The notes under the pieces were generated by a model. It had not been told where the DNA came from. It made no database searches and saw only the letters and a program-made list of their open reading frames with translations. A DNA stretch of 41,538 bases from Gammaproteobacteria bacterium (GTDB lineage Bacteria; Pseudomonadota; Gammaproteobacteria; DSM-16500). Location of the stretch: assembly GCA_013286085.1 (NCBI GenBank), contig JABDGK010000018.1, forward strand, positions 1-41,538, in the 5' to 3' direction. The position numbers and the translations under genes are program-made. Positions 25,469 to 33,352 of this stretch are shown piece after piece; positions within the stretch are counted from its first letter, which is position 1, and each line of letters starts with the position of its first letter.

Positions 25469-26026
25469 ATGTTATCGTTTTCTCGTATTGATCACTCGCT
25501 CTTTAGTAAAAATTGGGGCTTATTTATGTTATGGGGTATCGCACTCATCATGTTGGGTGTAATAGCGATTAGCGCCGATATGTTAAGCACAATTGTGTCG
25601 GTGTTATTTCTGGGTGGTATTCTGGCTGCCACAGGAATGATTATTATTTTTGACACTGTGACTTTTTGGCGTAACCATAACAGCGGATTTTTATTACATT
25701 TTCTCATGGGGGTCATTTATCTCACTGCTGGATTTATCTTGCTAAAAAACCCCATTGCAGGCTCTATTTCATTAACGCTATTATTGGGTATTGTCTATCT
25801 CTCGTTAGGCGTATTTAGAACCGTTTATTCTTTTTCATTACGTTCGCCACGTTGGGGCTGGGCACTCTTGAATGGCATAATTTCATTTATTTTGGGTATC
25901 TTGATTTTAGCGAGCTGGCCAGCGTCTAGTTTGTATATTATTGGTTTATTTGTTGGTATAGACTTAGTATTTACGGGTTGGATGTATTTTACTGCCGGAT
26001 TAGCAGCACGATCACTTGGAAAATAA
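25469..26026 (+). CDS. HdeD-family (DUF308) inner-membrane protein
   Basis: A 185 aa protein with six predicted transmembrane helices arranged in three similar pairs. The repeated pattern G-x-x-x-x-x-x-G-x-x-x-x is seen in WGIALIMLGVIAI, MGVIYLTAGFILL and NGIISFILGILILA, as in HdeD, an acid-stress membrane protein of Escherichia coli. AAAGGA is well spaced before the ATG. A TonB-like gene begins eight bases after the stop, so the two are co-transcribed. Acid resistance would suit life in a vacuole, but that link is inference. Confidence 0.9.
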   Translation: MLSFSRIDHSLFSKNWGLFMLWGIALIMLGVIAISADMLSTIVSVLFLGGILAATGMIIIFDTVTFWRNHNSGFLLHFLMGVIYLTAGFILLKNPIAGSISLTLLLGIVYLSLGVFRTVYSFSLRSPRWGWALLNGIISFILGILILASWPASSLYIIGLFVGIDLVFTGWMYFTAGLAARSLGK

Positions 26027-26033
26027 AGGTAAT

Positions 26034-26768
26034 ATGCAAAATCGGGCGCCTTCTAAGTTTTCAAAAATAAGCCTCTTATTGGCCCTGGTTTTGCATGTTT
26101 TATTTCTATTAAGCTTTATTACTGTCATTGTTTTACCAGCAGATGAAGAAAAAAAACCACCGCAAATGTATAGTTTGCCTTCTTATATTTACAACGGTGC
26201 CATACAACCTACCATGGCTCAGACAGAGCCGAGTAACGCCTCTACTTCGTCCCCCACTATCACTCATGAAACCACACCGACTGACACCCAAACAGCAAAT
26301 GCAACGCATGCTAATCAGGCTGTCTATCAACAACATGCACTAAAACGCGTTTCTGCAGCGCAATTTTGGGGGGTACATGAATCTGTCATGAGTAACTCAA
26401 CAGCAGCATTGCGCCAAAATCAAATGAATCGTGTTCTAAATAAATCTGATGATCCAGAACCCATTCTCTTAGTTGGCGAAAAAAATGCGGATGCGAATCC
26501 ACTGGTTATCCTCATGGCGCGCGCCCTTTCGAAATATTTTTCTTATCCTAAAAACGAAGGCAGTTTTGGTATTCATGGCCGAGTATTAGTTCAATTAACA
26601 TTAAATCCCGATGGTGAATTTTCTGATCCAGAAGTTGTTCAATCTAGCAATAATGAAAATTTCGATACAGCCGCACTCTACGCCGTGAATAAAGCGCCGC
26701 GCGTTGTTGATGCGCATCGCTATTTATCCAAAGCGAAATCTTATGTGGTTGGGTTTATCTTCGATTAA
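26034..26768 (+). CDS. TonB-like energy transducer
   Basis: A 244 aa protein with an N-terminal anchor helix (about 12-34), a long Thr/Ser/Ala/Gln-rich periplasmic linker (about 55-110) instead of the usual Pro-rich one, and a TonB C-terminal domain. That domain shows YFSYPKNEGSFGIHGRVLVQLTLNPDGEFSDPEVVQSS as separate YP, G-x-V and dG elements, then FDTAALYAVNKAP. The frame opens at TTG 26016, but AAGG precedes the ATG at 26034, giving MQNRAPSKFSK. It follows the HdeD-like gene by eight bases. No ExbB, ExbD or receptor genes are nearby. Confidence 0.82.
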   Translation: MQNRAPSKFSKISLLLALVLHVLFLLSFITVIVLPADEEKKPPQMYSLPSYIYNGAIQPTMAQTEPSNASTSSPTITHETTPTDTQTANATHANQAVYQQHALKRVSAAQFWGVHESVMSNSTAALRQNQMNRVLNKSDDPEPILLVGEKNADANPLVILMARALSKYFSYPKNEGSFGIHGRVLVQLTLNPDGEFSDPEVVQSSNNENFDTAALYAVNKAPRVVDAHRYLSKAKSYVVGFIFD

Positions 26769-27867
26769 TACTAGGCAAAAAGCCTGACTGACTCTCAGCT
26801 CGTGTTTTGGGTGTGTTATCCGTCGTGGTATGTAATACATCTATCCCAGCAACCCGCTGTTTCGGTAGCACTGGTAACCGCACTGTATCGTCATCCTCCT
26901 CCGCACGCAGGACAAGATACTTTTTTCTACTACCGGCAAGCAACCCAAAGGATTGCACTGCGTGTAGGCTACTGCTAATCACTGAAGAAGAATGTATTGG
27001 CTGATGCAAACCTTGCACTTTTCCTATGTATTTTATGTCAGACTGCATCAGCGCGGAGTGCTGATACACAACTAATATCACATTGCTTGGTAACTGCAGC
27101 CTCAACGCATTATCACAAATGGTAGTAACATCATCGATAAAAGGAATAACAATTTTTTTATTTGGGTATTTTACAGTTAAAAAATTAGCATACTGCAATA
27201 ATTGCAAATTCTTCGTGCTCATATCAATGTCTGCACGCGTCTTTTCCGCCGAATGTTGCGCAAAACGATACCTGAATTGCGAAACATTCTGGCTAGAAAG
27301 TTGTTCTGAATAATATCTTTTGCGTTGCTCTGTTTTTCTATATTGAGGCTCAAATAACATAAACGCTTCGCCAAAGCGACGACTTTCAATACTATCATCG
27401 GGGGTCGATATGCCATAACAGGCTAAGCCAGATACCTGAATAAAATTATCTCTGACACGATGTGCAAACCAATCATCTGAATTTAATCCATGACAGCTAA
27501 GATACAAACACTTGCTGCTTTCATCTAAGAGATATAATTCATCGGAAGGAATAGTAGGATAGGTCGCACAGACTTTCGCCCAGCTATTCGCTTTGTCAGC
27601 GGCCAGTTGGACATTAATATACTCTGTTTGATGCATACGGTGCGTAACAAGACTAAATCCTTCACATATGGCACGCGACTGTTTGGCATCTTGTTTAATA
27701 TCAGCAATAAATTGCAATAATTTTGGCGATAAACACTGTGGAGAGACATCCCATAACGGATGACCATAGGCAGTCCTATCCGTTGGAACATATAGACTTA
27801 AGAGGGTATTGTCTACATCCAACGCAGGAGCGACAACTGTATTGAAATCGAGTAACGCCCTCAACAT
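26755..27867 (-). CDS. HAD-like protein, effector candidate
   Basis: A 370 aa protein with the four motifs of the haloacid dehalogenase superfamily. Motif I is ALDVDNTLL (Asp17 nucleophile, Asp19, Thr21), motif II is SLVTHR (Thr75), a Lys for motif III lies somewhere in the 215-240 region, and motif IV is IPFIDDVTTI (Asp245 and Asp246). A roughly 165-residue cap or insert lies between motifs II and IV. It is not a housekeeping HAD enzyme that I recognise. Its size and locus suit a phosphatase-like secreted effector. It ends in a polar tail and overlaps the end of the TonB-like gene by 14 bases on the opposite strand. Ribosome site weak. Confidence 0.65.
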   Translation of the reverse strand: MLRALLDFNTVVAPALDVDNTLLSLYVPTDRTAYGHPLWDVSPQCLSPKLLQFIADIKQDAKQSRAICEGFSLVTHRMHQTEYINVQLAADKANSWAKVCATYPTIPSDELYLLDESSKCLYLSCHGLNSDDWFAHRVRDNFIQVSGLACYGISTPDDSIESRRFGEAFMLFEPQYRKTEQRKRYYSEQLSSQNVSQFRYRFAQHSAEKTRADIDMSTKNLQLLQYANFLTVKYPNKKIVIPFIDDVTTICDNALRLQLPSNVILVVYQHSALMQSDIKYIGKVQGLHQPIHSSSVISSSLHAVQSFGLLAGSRKKYLVLRAEEDDDTVRLPVLPKQRVAGIDVLHTTTDNTPKTRAESQSGFLPSINRR

Positions 27868-27942
27868 AAAATACGGCCCTATTGATGAAAAATATATGGA
27901 CTATAATTGTACCACTGATAAATATTTAGTCAATACCTCCCC

Positions 27943-27960
27943 TCTCCCGCAAGCGGGAGA
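27943..27960. repeat. REP-like hairpin
   Basis: TCTCCCGC and GCGGGAGA pair around AA, inside a stretch of CCTCCCC/GGGAGAAGG type. It resembles the composite repeat at 14846-14982 and lies after the 3' end of the 933 aa gene. Confidence 0.5.
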
Positions 27961-28023
27961 AGGGAGAAGGTCTGTGGGAGATAGCGCGCTAAAATAAATT
28001 TTAAATCTTTTAAAAACAAAATG

Positions 28024-30825
28024 TTAGTGAACTACAGCACCCAAGGATGGCGAGCGAGAAAGAGTGGGATTAGGCTTTTCGACAACAGACCAGATTGGGT
28101 CCTGTAGCAATTTTTGTAAAACATTTTTAAATTCAGAATATTTATTATTACGGTTTTCATGCGTTAATTTCTGAATTAGCTCTTGCAAGGCGTCGTTTAA
28201 TTTCTTTTTCAATAAAACAATTGCGGTTGCACATGCCTCTGAATTGTTTTCAGCTGGGGTTAGTTCTTCCGTCTTACAAAATACCTCGATGTCTTCCGCT
28301 TCCTTTAGATTCGTTCTTTCCCCTGCCACACCAACCAGCGCCCCCAACCCCCATCCATTAGTCATTCCTGGGTTTTTGTAAGTAGTCATTGCAGCCAAAA
28401 CAACTTTCTTTACATCATTGAAAGTGATTGGCTTACCCGCTGACAATACGGGTGGTGGTGGCAAAACTTTACTTGCAGCCGCCGAAAAGAAAGAAGAAAC
28501 ACTATTCATGAGACCTAATGCGGGTGATTGAGAGCCAAGCCCAGTATTCGGAGGCCTGTCTAAAATTAAACTTGTACTAGCACTTAATGAAGCATCACTA
28601 TCTCGTCTTGCACGAGCAGATCCGCTACTACCAGGGGTTTGCGCTCTCATGGGGGGGGAAGATATAACAAGTGGTTTTTCTAAAATAAGACTGGAACTAA
28701 GGCCAGAGGATGCACCCGCTCCTTTTTTTTGTAAAAAGCTAGGCGTTTGTGGTTTTACTACAGGCGAAGCTGATCCATCTGATGACTTAGAACTAGGACT
28801 AGAACTTAGCGCCGGAATGCTTGGGCTTCTATCGCGAACAGGACTGACATCGGGTGTTTTGGGTGGACTTAAACATTTATCATAAAACATCGCGTAAGCT
28901 GTTTTCATCGTATCTAGATGAATTGTTTGACGCAAATAATCTGTTTTTGCTTCCGTCTTCTGCTTAATTTGACTAGCAATAATACGCAGCTCTGTTTTAT
29001 TATCACTAATCATTCCAAATTTTGTTTCATTTTCTTCTCTTCGTATCTTATCGAAATCTCTAGCTGCTTTTTCCGCCGCGAGTCCTGCCGGATCAGGGAT
29101 ATAATCGTCTGTAATGACACTTGATTGCATTAATTGTTTTGGTTCGTCTACTAAGGAATGTGTTAACTCTTCTTGCTGCACAGCATCGGCAGTCTCGCCA
29201 CCGGATAGCACTTGTGTAGATTCTTCCAAACTCATATTCATTTCAGTTAAGCATGTGCTTCTTTTTTCAAGTGCTTGTATCTCAGCAGCCAATTTTGCAA
29301 TTGGCTCAAGATACTTTTTGTTATGCTCTTCAAATTCAAGCAGCATTGCCTGCAACAATCGATCACCGTCTGCTTTTAAAAATTCACCAAATTCAGGAAT
29401 TCGCACCAAAACATCTTTAAAGCGCTGTATTCTTTCCGCTTGAAATCGTGCCAATGTTTCAACAGCATTCTTACTTTCGAGTTCACGGTCTTTACGGATA
29501 TGCAACAACCCAATATTGCGATAGATACTCTCGTTTGAAATAATAAATTTCAGTAATGTCGCATACTTGTAGTGCCTATACACTTTAGTTGCAGCTGATT
29601 CAAGTGGCGTTACCCCCTGTTCATCTGGTTTAGGTGGCGCTAGTTTATGATAAATGGCACTCGCCTCTTTTGAGAAAGCATTCGCTGCACCCGATGTTGA
29701 CCGCATAGCTACTGATTGTAGAAATCCGGGTGGTTTTGCTGGCCAATGGTAAGGTTGTGCATCCTCTAAAATAGGGGAATTAACAATATCTCGCTCTGTC
29801 ACATTATGAGCATTTTTATTTGGCTGGCGAAGCTTTCTTTCCACAAACCACATATCTTTGAGACCGAATAAAATAAGCCATAAAGACATATCAAAATCAA
29901 TACGCTTACCATCTTTCGACATGTTATTGCGATGCAAGTCATCTTCGCCAAAAATATAACTTGCCGTTAAGCCAATAGCTAAGCCTTTAATAATTCGAAA
30001 TTTGCGGAAATCATCTTTGGTGACATGATGTTCGGTAAATAATTTATTATAAAAAGTACTGAGCCGTTCTGTATTAGTACAGCGCGCTTCAAAAAGCCGT
30101 GCTTCTTCTTCCGTATTGGCTCTAAATCCTGCCGCCAACTCTTTAAGCTCATTGGGAGCAACAATCCCATTGGCTTGCAACCTTTGCTGTCGGGATTGCA
30201 AAAATTGTTTCTGCTCGTCAACCTTATCTAATGCAGATTCTATTTCAAGCTCTTTTTGAGCAACATCGGCCTCGATTTCTTCTAGTTCTTTATCAAATTT
30301 ATCTAAGACTTCAAATAACGTCCCATCATTAAAATTCAGATGATCAAGATTCAAATCTTCTTCTTTTAAGGGCTCTTGCGCAACAGTCTGAAAACAGGGG
30401 ATTTCATAAGAGACAACACCGACAGTCTCATTGCGATCATTATAAACCGCTTGTGTAATAGGAATTTGCGATGGCGCTAAAAAGCGATAAAATGCAGCAA
30501 TCGCTGCTTCAATTTCTGAGAGTACAGAACCGATGGTATTTCTTTTTAAATAGACGGATTGTTGCGTCTTTACATCAACCGCTTTTTGAATTTCATGAAA
30601 GCTTGTCTTCGGTAACTGCTCACCCATACTAAAATCACAGAGTGGCCTATTCTCTAACGGTAAACTCGGCGCTGGCACAACAACAGGGGGTTGACTTAGA
30701 TGCGGCTGAGATGATGATGACGCGCTGGCTTGAGCTCGTAACCCAGGACTACGCGCAACGCCGCCTTGACTCGCAGGAGAACGAGCTGGATCTTGTGGGC
30801 TGCCTGTAGGTCTGCTGCTGCTCAT
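28024..30825 (-). CDS. Large kinase-like protein with disordered tails, effector candidate
   Basis: A 933 aa protein. Residues 1-60 are a disordered Ser/Pro/Ala tail. A kinase-like fold follows: SVYLKRNTIG offers a Lys (94), SEIEAA a helix-C Glu (104-108), FGEDDLHRNNMS (293-303) the catalytic-loop type D-x-H-x-x-N, and RIDFDMS (308-314) the metal-binding D-F-D. This combination resembles PI3/PI4-kinase-like and LegK-type effectors. A coiled coil (about 170-215) is inserted between the lobes. Residues about 690-800 are Ser/Pro-rich and disordered, before a helical end. No signal peptide. GGGAA lies before the ATG. Kinase activity is inference, but the DLHxxN/DFD spacing is persuasive. Confidence 0.65.
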   Translation of the reverse strand: MSSSRPTGSPQDPARSPASQGGVARSPGLRAQASASSSSQPHLSQPPVVVPAPSLPLENRPLCDFSMGEQLPKTSFHEIQKAVDVKTQQSVYLKRNTIGSVLSEIEAAIAAFYRFLAPSQIPITQAVYNDRNETVGVVSYEIPCFQTVAQEPLKEEDLNLDHLNFNDGTLFEVLDKFDKELEEIEADVAQKELEIESALDKVDEQKQFLQSRQQRLQANGIVAPNELKELAAGFRANTEEEARLFEARCTNTERLSTFYNKLFTEHHVTKDDFRKFRIIKGLAIGLTASYIFGEDDLHRNNMSKDGKRIDFDMSLWLILFGLKDMWFVERKLRQPNKNAHNVTERDIVNSPILEDAQPYHWPAKPPGFLQSVAMRSTSGAANAFSKEASAIYHKLAPPKPDEQGVTPLESAATKVYRHYKYATLLKFIISNESIYRNIGLLHIRKDRELESKNAVETLARFQAERIQRFKDVLVRIPEFGEFLKADGDRLLQAMLLEFEEHNKKYLEPIAKLAAEIQALEKRSTCLTEMNMSLEESTQVLSGGETADAVQQEELTHSLVDEPKQLMQSSVITDDYIPDPAGLAAEKAARDFDKIRREENETKFGMISDNKTELRIIASQIKQKTEAKTDYLRQTIHLDTMKTAYAMFYDKCLSPPKTPDVSPVRDRSPSIPALSSSPSSKSSDGSASPVVKPQTPSFLQKKGAGASSGLSSSLILEKPLVISSPPMRAQTPGSSGSARARRDSDASLSASTSLILDRPPNTGLGSQSPALGLMNSVSSFFSAAASKVLPPPPVLSAGKPITFNDVKKVVLAAMTTYKNPGMTNGWGLGALVGVAGERTNLKEAEDIEVFCKTEELTPAENNSEACATAIVLLKKKLNDALQELIQKLTHENRNNKYSEFKNVLQKLLQDPIWSVVEKPNPTLSRSPSLGAVVH

Positions 30826-30975
30826 AATTAATTCCCAGAGGTTCTACCCAATAGTATTAAAGAAAGGTTAAGGAAACCTTATGGGAACCTTAAAAAAAAC
30901 TTGGTTTTGTTTATAATATAAACATATTGAGCATTTAAATTGCATATTTAGCGAAATATTTTGCGGAAAAAAATA

Positions 30976-31455
30976 TCAGCTAATGGATGGAGAGGGTTTT
31001 GATTCTTGTCCGGGATTAAAAAACTGGTAAAGAATTGCATTATTTTTTTGAATCGCTTCAGCCAGTACTCGGCCCTTTTGATCTCTATTTGATTCTAACA
31101 TCTGCTTATAGGTAAGCTTATCAAAGTCCTTATAATCATCGCGTAATTGAGAAATTACCTGTAGCGCGGGACGAAACTTCCTACCTGTTTTTTGCTCTAA
31201 CGACTGGATAAGTCGCTGTATTTCATCCAAAATCCCGTGAAAAGAATAGCCATCACGCTCACTTTCCTCTAGTTTTTGACTGTAATCATAGTGCGTTAAA
31301 AACGTCTGCGTGACACGCTGATTTACTATCTTAAGCATTCCTTTTAATTGAGCGAACTGCTGCCGCCCAATAATATCTGTTAACTCCACTTCCACAAGAG
31401 AGTGATACTTCTCATCATCTTCAACTTTTCGACAGCAGAAAAAAGGCCATCTCAT
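30976..31455 (-). CDS. Hypothetical helical protein with N-terminal FFCCRK patch
   Basis: A 159 aa helical protein, charged and without signal peptide. It begins MRWPFFCCRKVEDD: two Cys flanked by Phe and basic residues, as in proteins anchored by host palmitoylation. The middle (30-135) is likely a helical bundle; the tail is Ser/Pro-rich. AGGAAA precedes the ATG at 31455. It lies 150 bp downstream of the 933 aa kinase-like gene's start on the same strand, separated by a low-complexity AT stretch. Family unknown; effector role inferred. Confidence 0.65.
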   Translation of the reverse strand: MRWPFFCCRKVEDDEKYHSLVEVELTDIIGRQQFAQLKGMLKIVNQRVTQTFLTHYDYSQKLEESERDGYSFHGILDEIQRLIQSLEQKTGRKFRPALQVISQLRDDYKDFDKLTYKQMLESNRDQKGRVLAEAIQKNNAILYQFFNPGQESKPSPSIS

Positions 31456-31521
31456 ATTAATTTTCCTAAATAAACTAAGTTAAGTATATACTACTTTGAA
31501 ATTGTCAGACCATGGATCATT

Positions 31522-32208
31522 ATGCTAACAGAACGCTCGAAAGAAAAGGAACTCCTTGATTTAGGATCAGCCTATTACAGTCAAAATGAGTATGCACATT
31601 GCCAAAAAATGTTATTTAAGATAAATCAATTACTGGGATTTTTTGGCAATACCTATCGACTGTTAAAAACCTTTCCTGCTAATACATCCGTGCTGGATAT
31701 CGGCTGCGGCGGTGGATTGTTTATATTACATCTCAGTCAATACTTACCGACTTTTCAATTCATTGGCACGGATATTTCTGCGGATGCCATTACACTTGCA
31801 CAACAAAATTATCAGGAAAAAAATTCTCACAACAATCTTTCCTTTCAGTTACAACATAGCAATACCTTAACACAAAATGAAAATAGCATGGATGTCATAC
31901 TGAGTACGCTGGTGTGCCATCACTTAACGGATGATGAACTCATTCACTTTTTGCAGACGACGTTAAAAATCGCACGCAAAGCTGTCATCATCAATGACTT
32001 ACATCGGCATGGGTTAGCTACTTTTTTTTATCGTCTTATCAGCCCCGTCTTTCGCAACCGATTAATAACGCATGATGGCTTGATTTCAATTCGACGAGGC
32101 TTTACTCGCAAAGAATGGCTACTCCTGCTACAAAAAGCCGACATCAAACACTATCAGCTGAAATGGTTTTTTCCGTTTCGCTGGAGACTTGTTTTATGGA
32201 AAAAATAA
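31522..32208 (+). CDS. Class I SAM-dependent methyltransferase
   Basis: A 228 aa methyltransferase with motif I VLDIGCGGG (57-65), an acidic motif II (FIGTDIS) and a post-motif region HSNTLTQNENSMDVILSTLVCHHLTDDE. The end FFYRLISP...NRLITHDGLISIRRGF is typical of enzymes paired with type III polyketide synthases and a flavoprotein. It overlaps the next gene by 13 bases (32196-32208), so the two are co-translated. Acceptor unknown, probably a lipid, quinone-like or polyketide phenol. Confidence 0.88.
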   Translation: MLTERSKEKELLDLGSAYYSQNEYAHCQKMLFKINQLLGFFGNTYRLLKTFPANTSVLDIGCGGGLFILHLSQYLPTFQFIGTDISADAITLAQQNYQEKNSHNNLSFQLQHSNTLTQNENSMDVILSTLVCHHLTDDELIHFLQTTLKIARKAVIINDLHRHGLATFFYRLISPVFRNRLITHDGLISIRRGFTRKEWLLLLQKADIKHYQLKWFFPFRWRLVLWKK

Positions 32209-33245
32209 TTATTATTGGTGGTGGTGTAGCGGGACTCTCCTGTTTAAATGCATTATTGGATCGAGGTGTTTCTGCATTACTGCTTGAAGCAACCACCATC
32301 GGCACACCGAAAATGTGTGGGGAATTTTTAGCGCCACCTGCTCTATCTCAGTTAGCATCTTGGCAAATTCCTGTTGAAAATATTAAACAGGCTCGCTTTT
32401 TTGTAAAAAATAAAAATGTAACACTGACTTTCCCCACACCCGCCGGCGCACTAGCAAGAGGCACGCTGGAAAAACAATTAGCTGAACGAGCACGATTATT
32501 AGGCGGGAAAATTTTAGAAAATACATCCATTACCAATATCATACCAGCCACATCAAACACACCTTATCTATTTCACCTAGAATCAGGTGAAACACTACAG
32601 ACTCATACAGCTATTTTTGCCACTGGCAAATTTAACCACGTAACGAATACGACCGCGTTCCGACAATATGCTGGCATTAAATTTCATTTCCCCCATATTA
32701 TCAACCACGAGACATTGTTGATGTATAGCATGCAAAATGCCTACTTTGGTATCGTGCCTATTTCGAAAACGACTAGCAATTGCACCTGTTTAATTAAATC
32801 CACAGCGCTTTGCCACAACTTATCGCCTAAGGATCACTTTCTGCAGCTTATAAAAAGCAATTCCTTCGCCACAGAAACTTTCAAAGCAATTAATATGGAT
32901 AATCTCACATGGCTCGAAGGCTATGCGCCCGAGTTTGGTTTAAAAAAATTACCCAATTGGCCAAATGCATTGTGGATCGGCGATGCACTGGCGAGCATTT
33001 ACCCGGCTGTAGGTTATGGGTTTGCGCATAGCGTGGAGAACGCTGTGTTAGCAGCAGAAGCTTATCTCCATAGCTCTACAAAACACTATGCCAAATCCGC
33101 CACACAAGCAGTTAAGAAAAAAATACGGACTGGGAAATTGTTACATGAGATTTTACTACATCCAAATTTAGGGATGGTTTTTCTACCGTTGCTGCGCCAG
33201 AACCCATGGATAACAAAATTAATCCTGAAAAAAATGGGATACTAA
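32196..33245 (+). CDS. FAD-dependent oxidoreductase, geranylgeranyl-reductase-like
   Basis: A 349 aa flavoprotein. The start MEKIIIIGGGVAGLSCLNAL holds the FAD-binding GGGVAG loop, followed by LLLEATTIGTPKMCGEFLAP, where MCGE is a typical contact. The later IGDALASIYPAVGYGFAHSVENA contains the GD motif. The frame extends upstream, but the ATG at 32196 matches the fold start and overlaps the methyltransferase gene. Such pairs usually follow a type III polyketide synthase; none is next to it here. Closed by a long hairpin downstream. Confidence 0.87.
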   Translation: MEKIIIIGGGVAGLSCLNALLDRGVSALLLEATTIGTPKMCGEFLAPPALSQLASWQIPVENIKQARFFVKNKNVTLTFPTPAGALARGTLEKQLAERARLLGGKILENTSITNIIPATSNTPYLFHLESGETLQTHTAIFATGKFNHVTNTTAFRQYAGIKFHFPHIINHETLLMYSMQNAYFGIVPISKTTSNCTCLIKSTALCHNLSPKDHFLQLIKSNSFATETFKAINMDNLTWLEGYAPEFGLKKLPNWPNALWIGDALASIYPAVGYGFAHSVENAVLAAEAYLHSSTKHYAKSATQAVKKKIRTGKLLHEILLHPNLGMVFLPLLRQNPWITKLILKKMGY

Positions 33246-33247
33246 AA

Positions 33248-33336
33248 GGTGGACACGTCGCAACGCTCCTTTGTCCATCCTACGGGTGAAAAGAAATCGT
33301 GTAGGGTGGACAAAGGAGCGTTGCGACGCGTCCACC
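33248..33336. terminator. 36-bp inverted repeat (bidirectional terminator or REP)
   Basis: Arms 33248-33283 and 33301-33336 match over 36 bp with two mismatches around a 17-base loop. It lies between the stops of the convergent flavoprotein and cellulase genes. GGTGGAC...GTCCACC looks like a dispersed genomic repeat. Confidence 0.75.
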
Positions 33337-33352
33337 ATTTTAAATAAGTAAA

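Noticed and set aside
27809-27997. 62-codon plus-strand frame ending in a repeat
   Set aside because: Its end is the REP-like hairpin sequence (PLPQAGEGRR), a common false ORF in such repeats.
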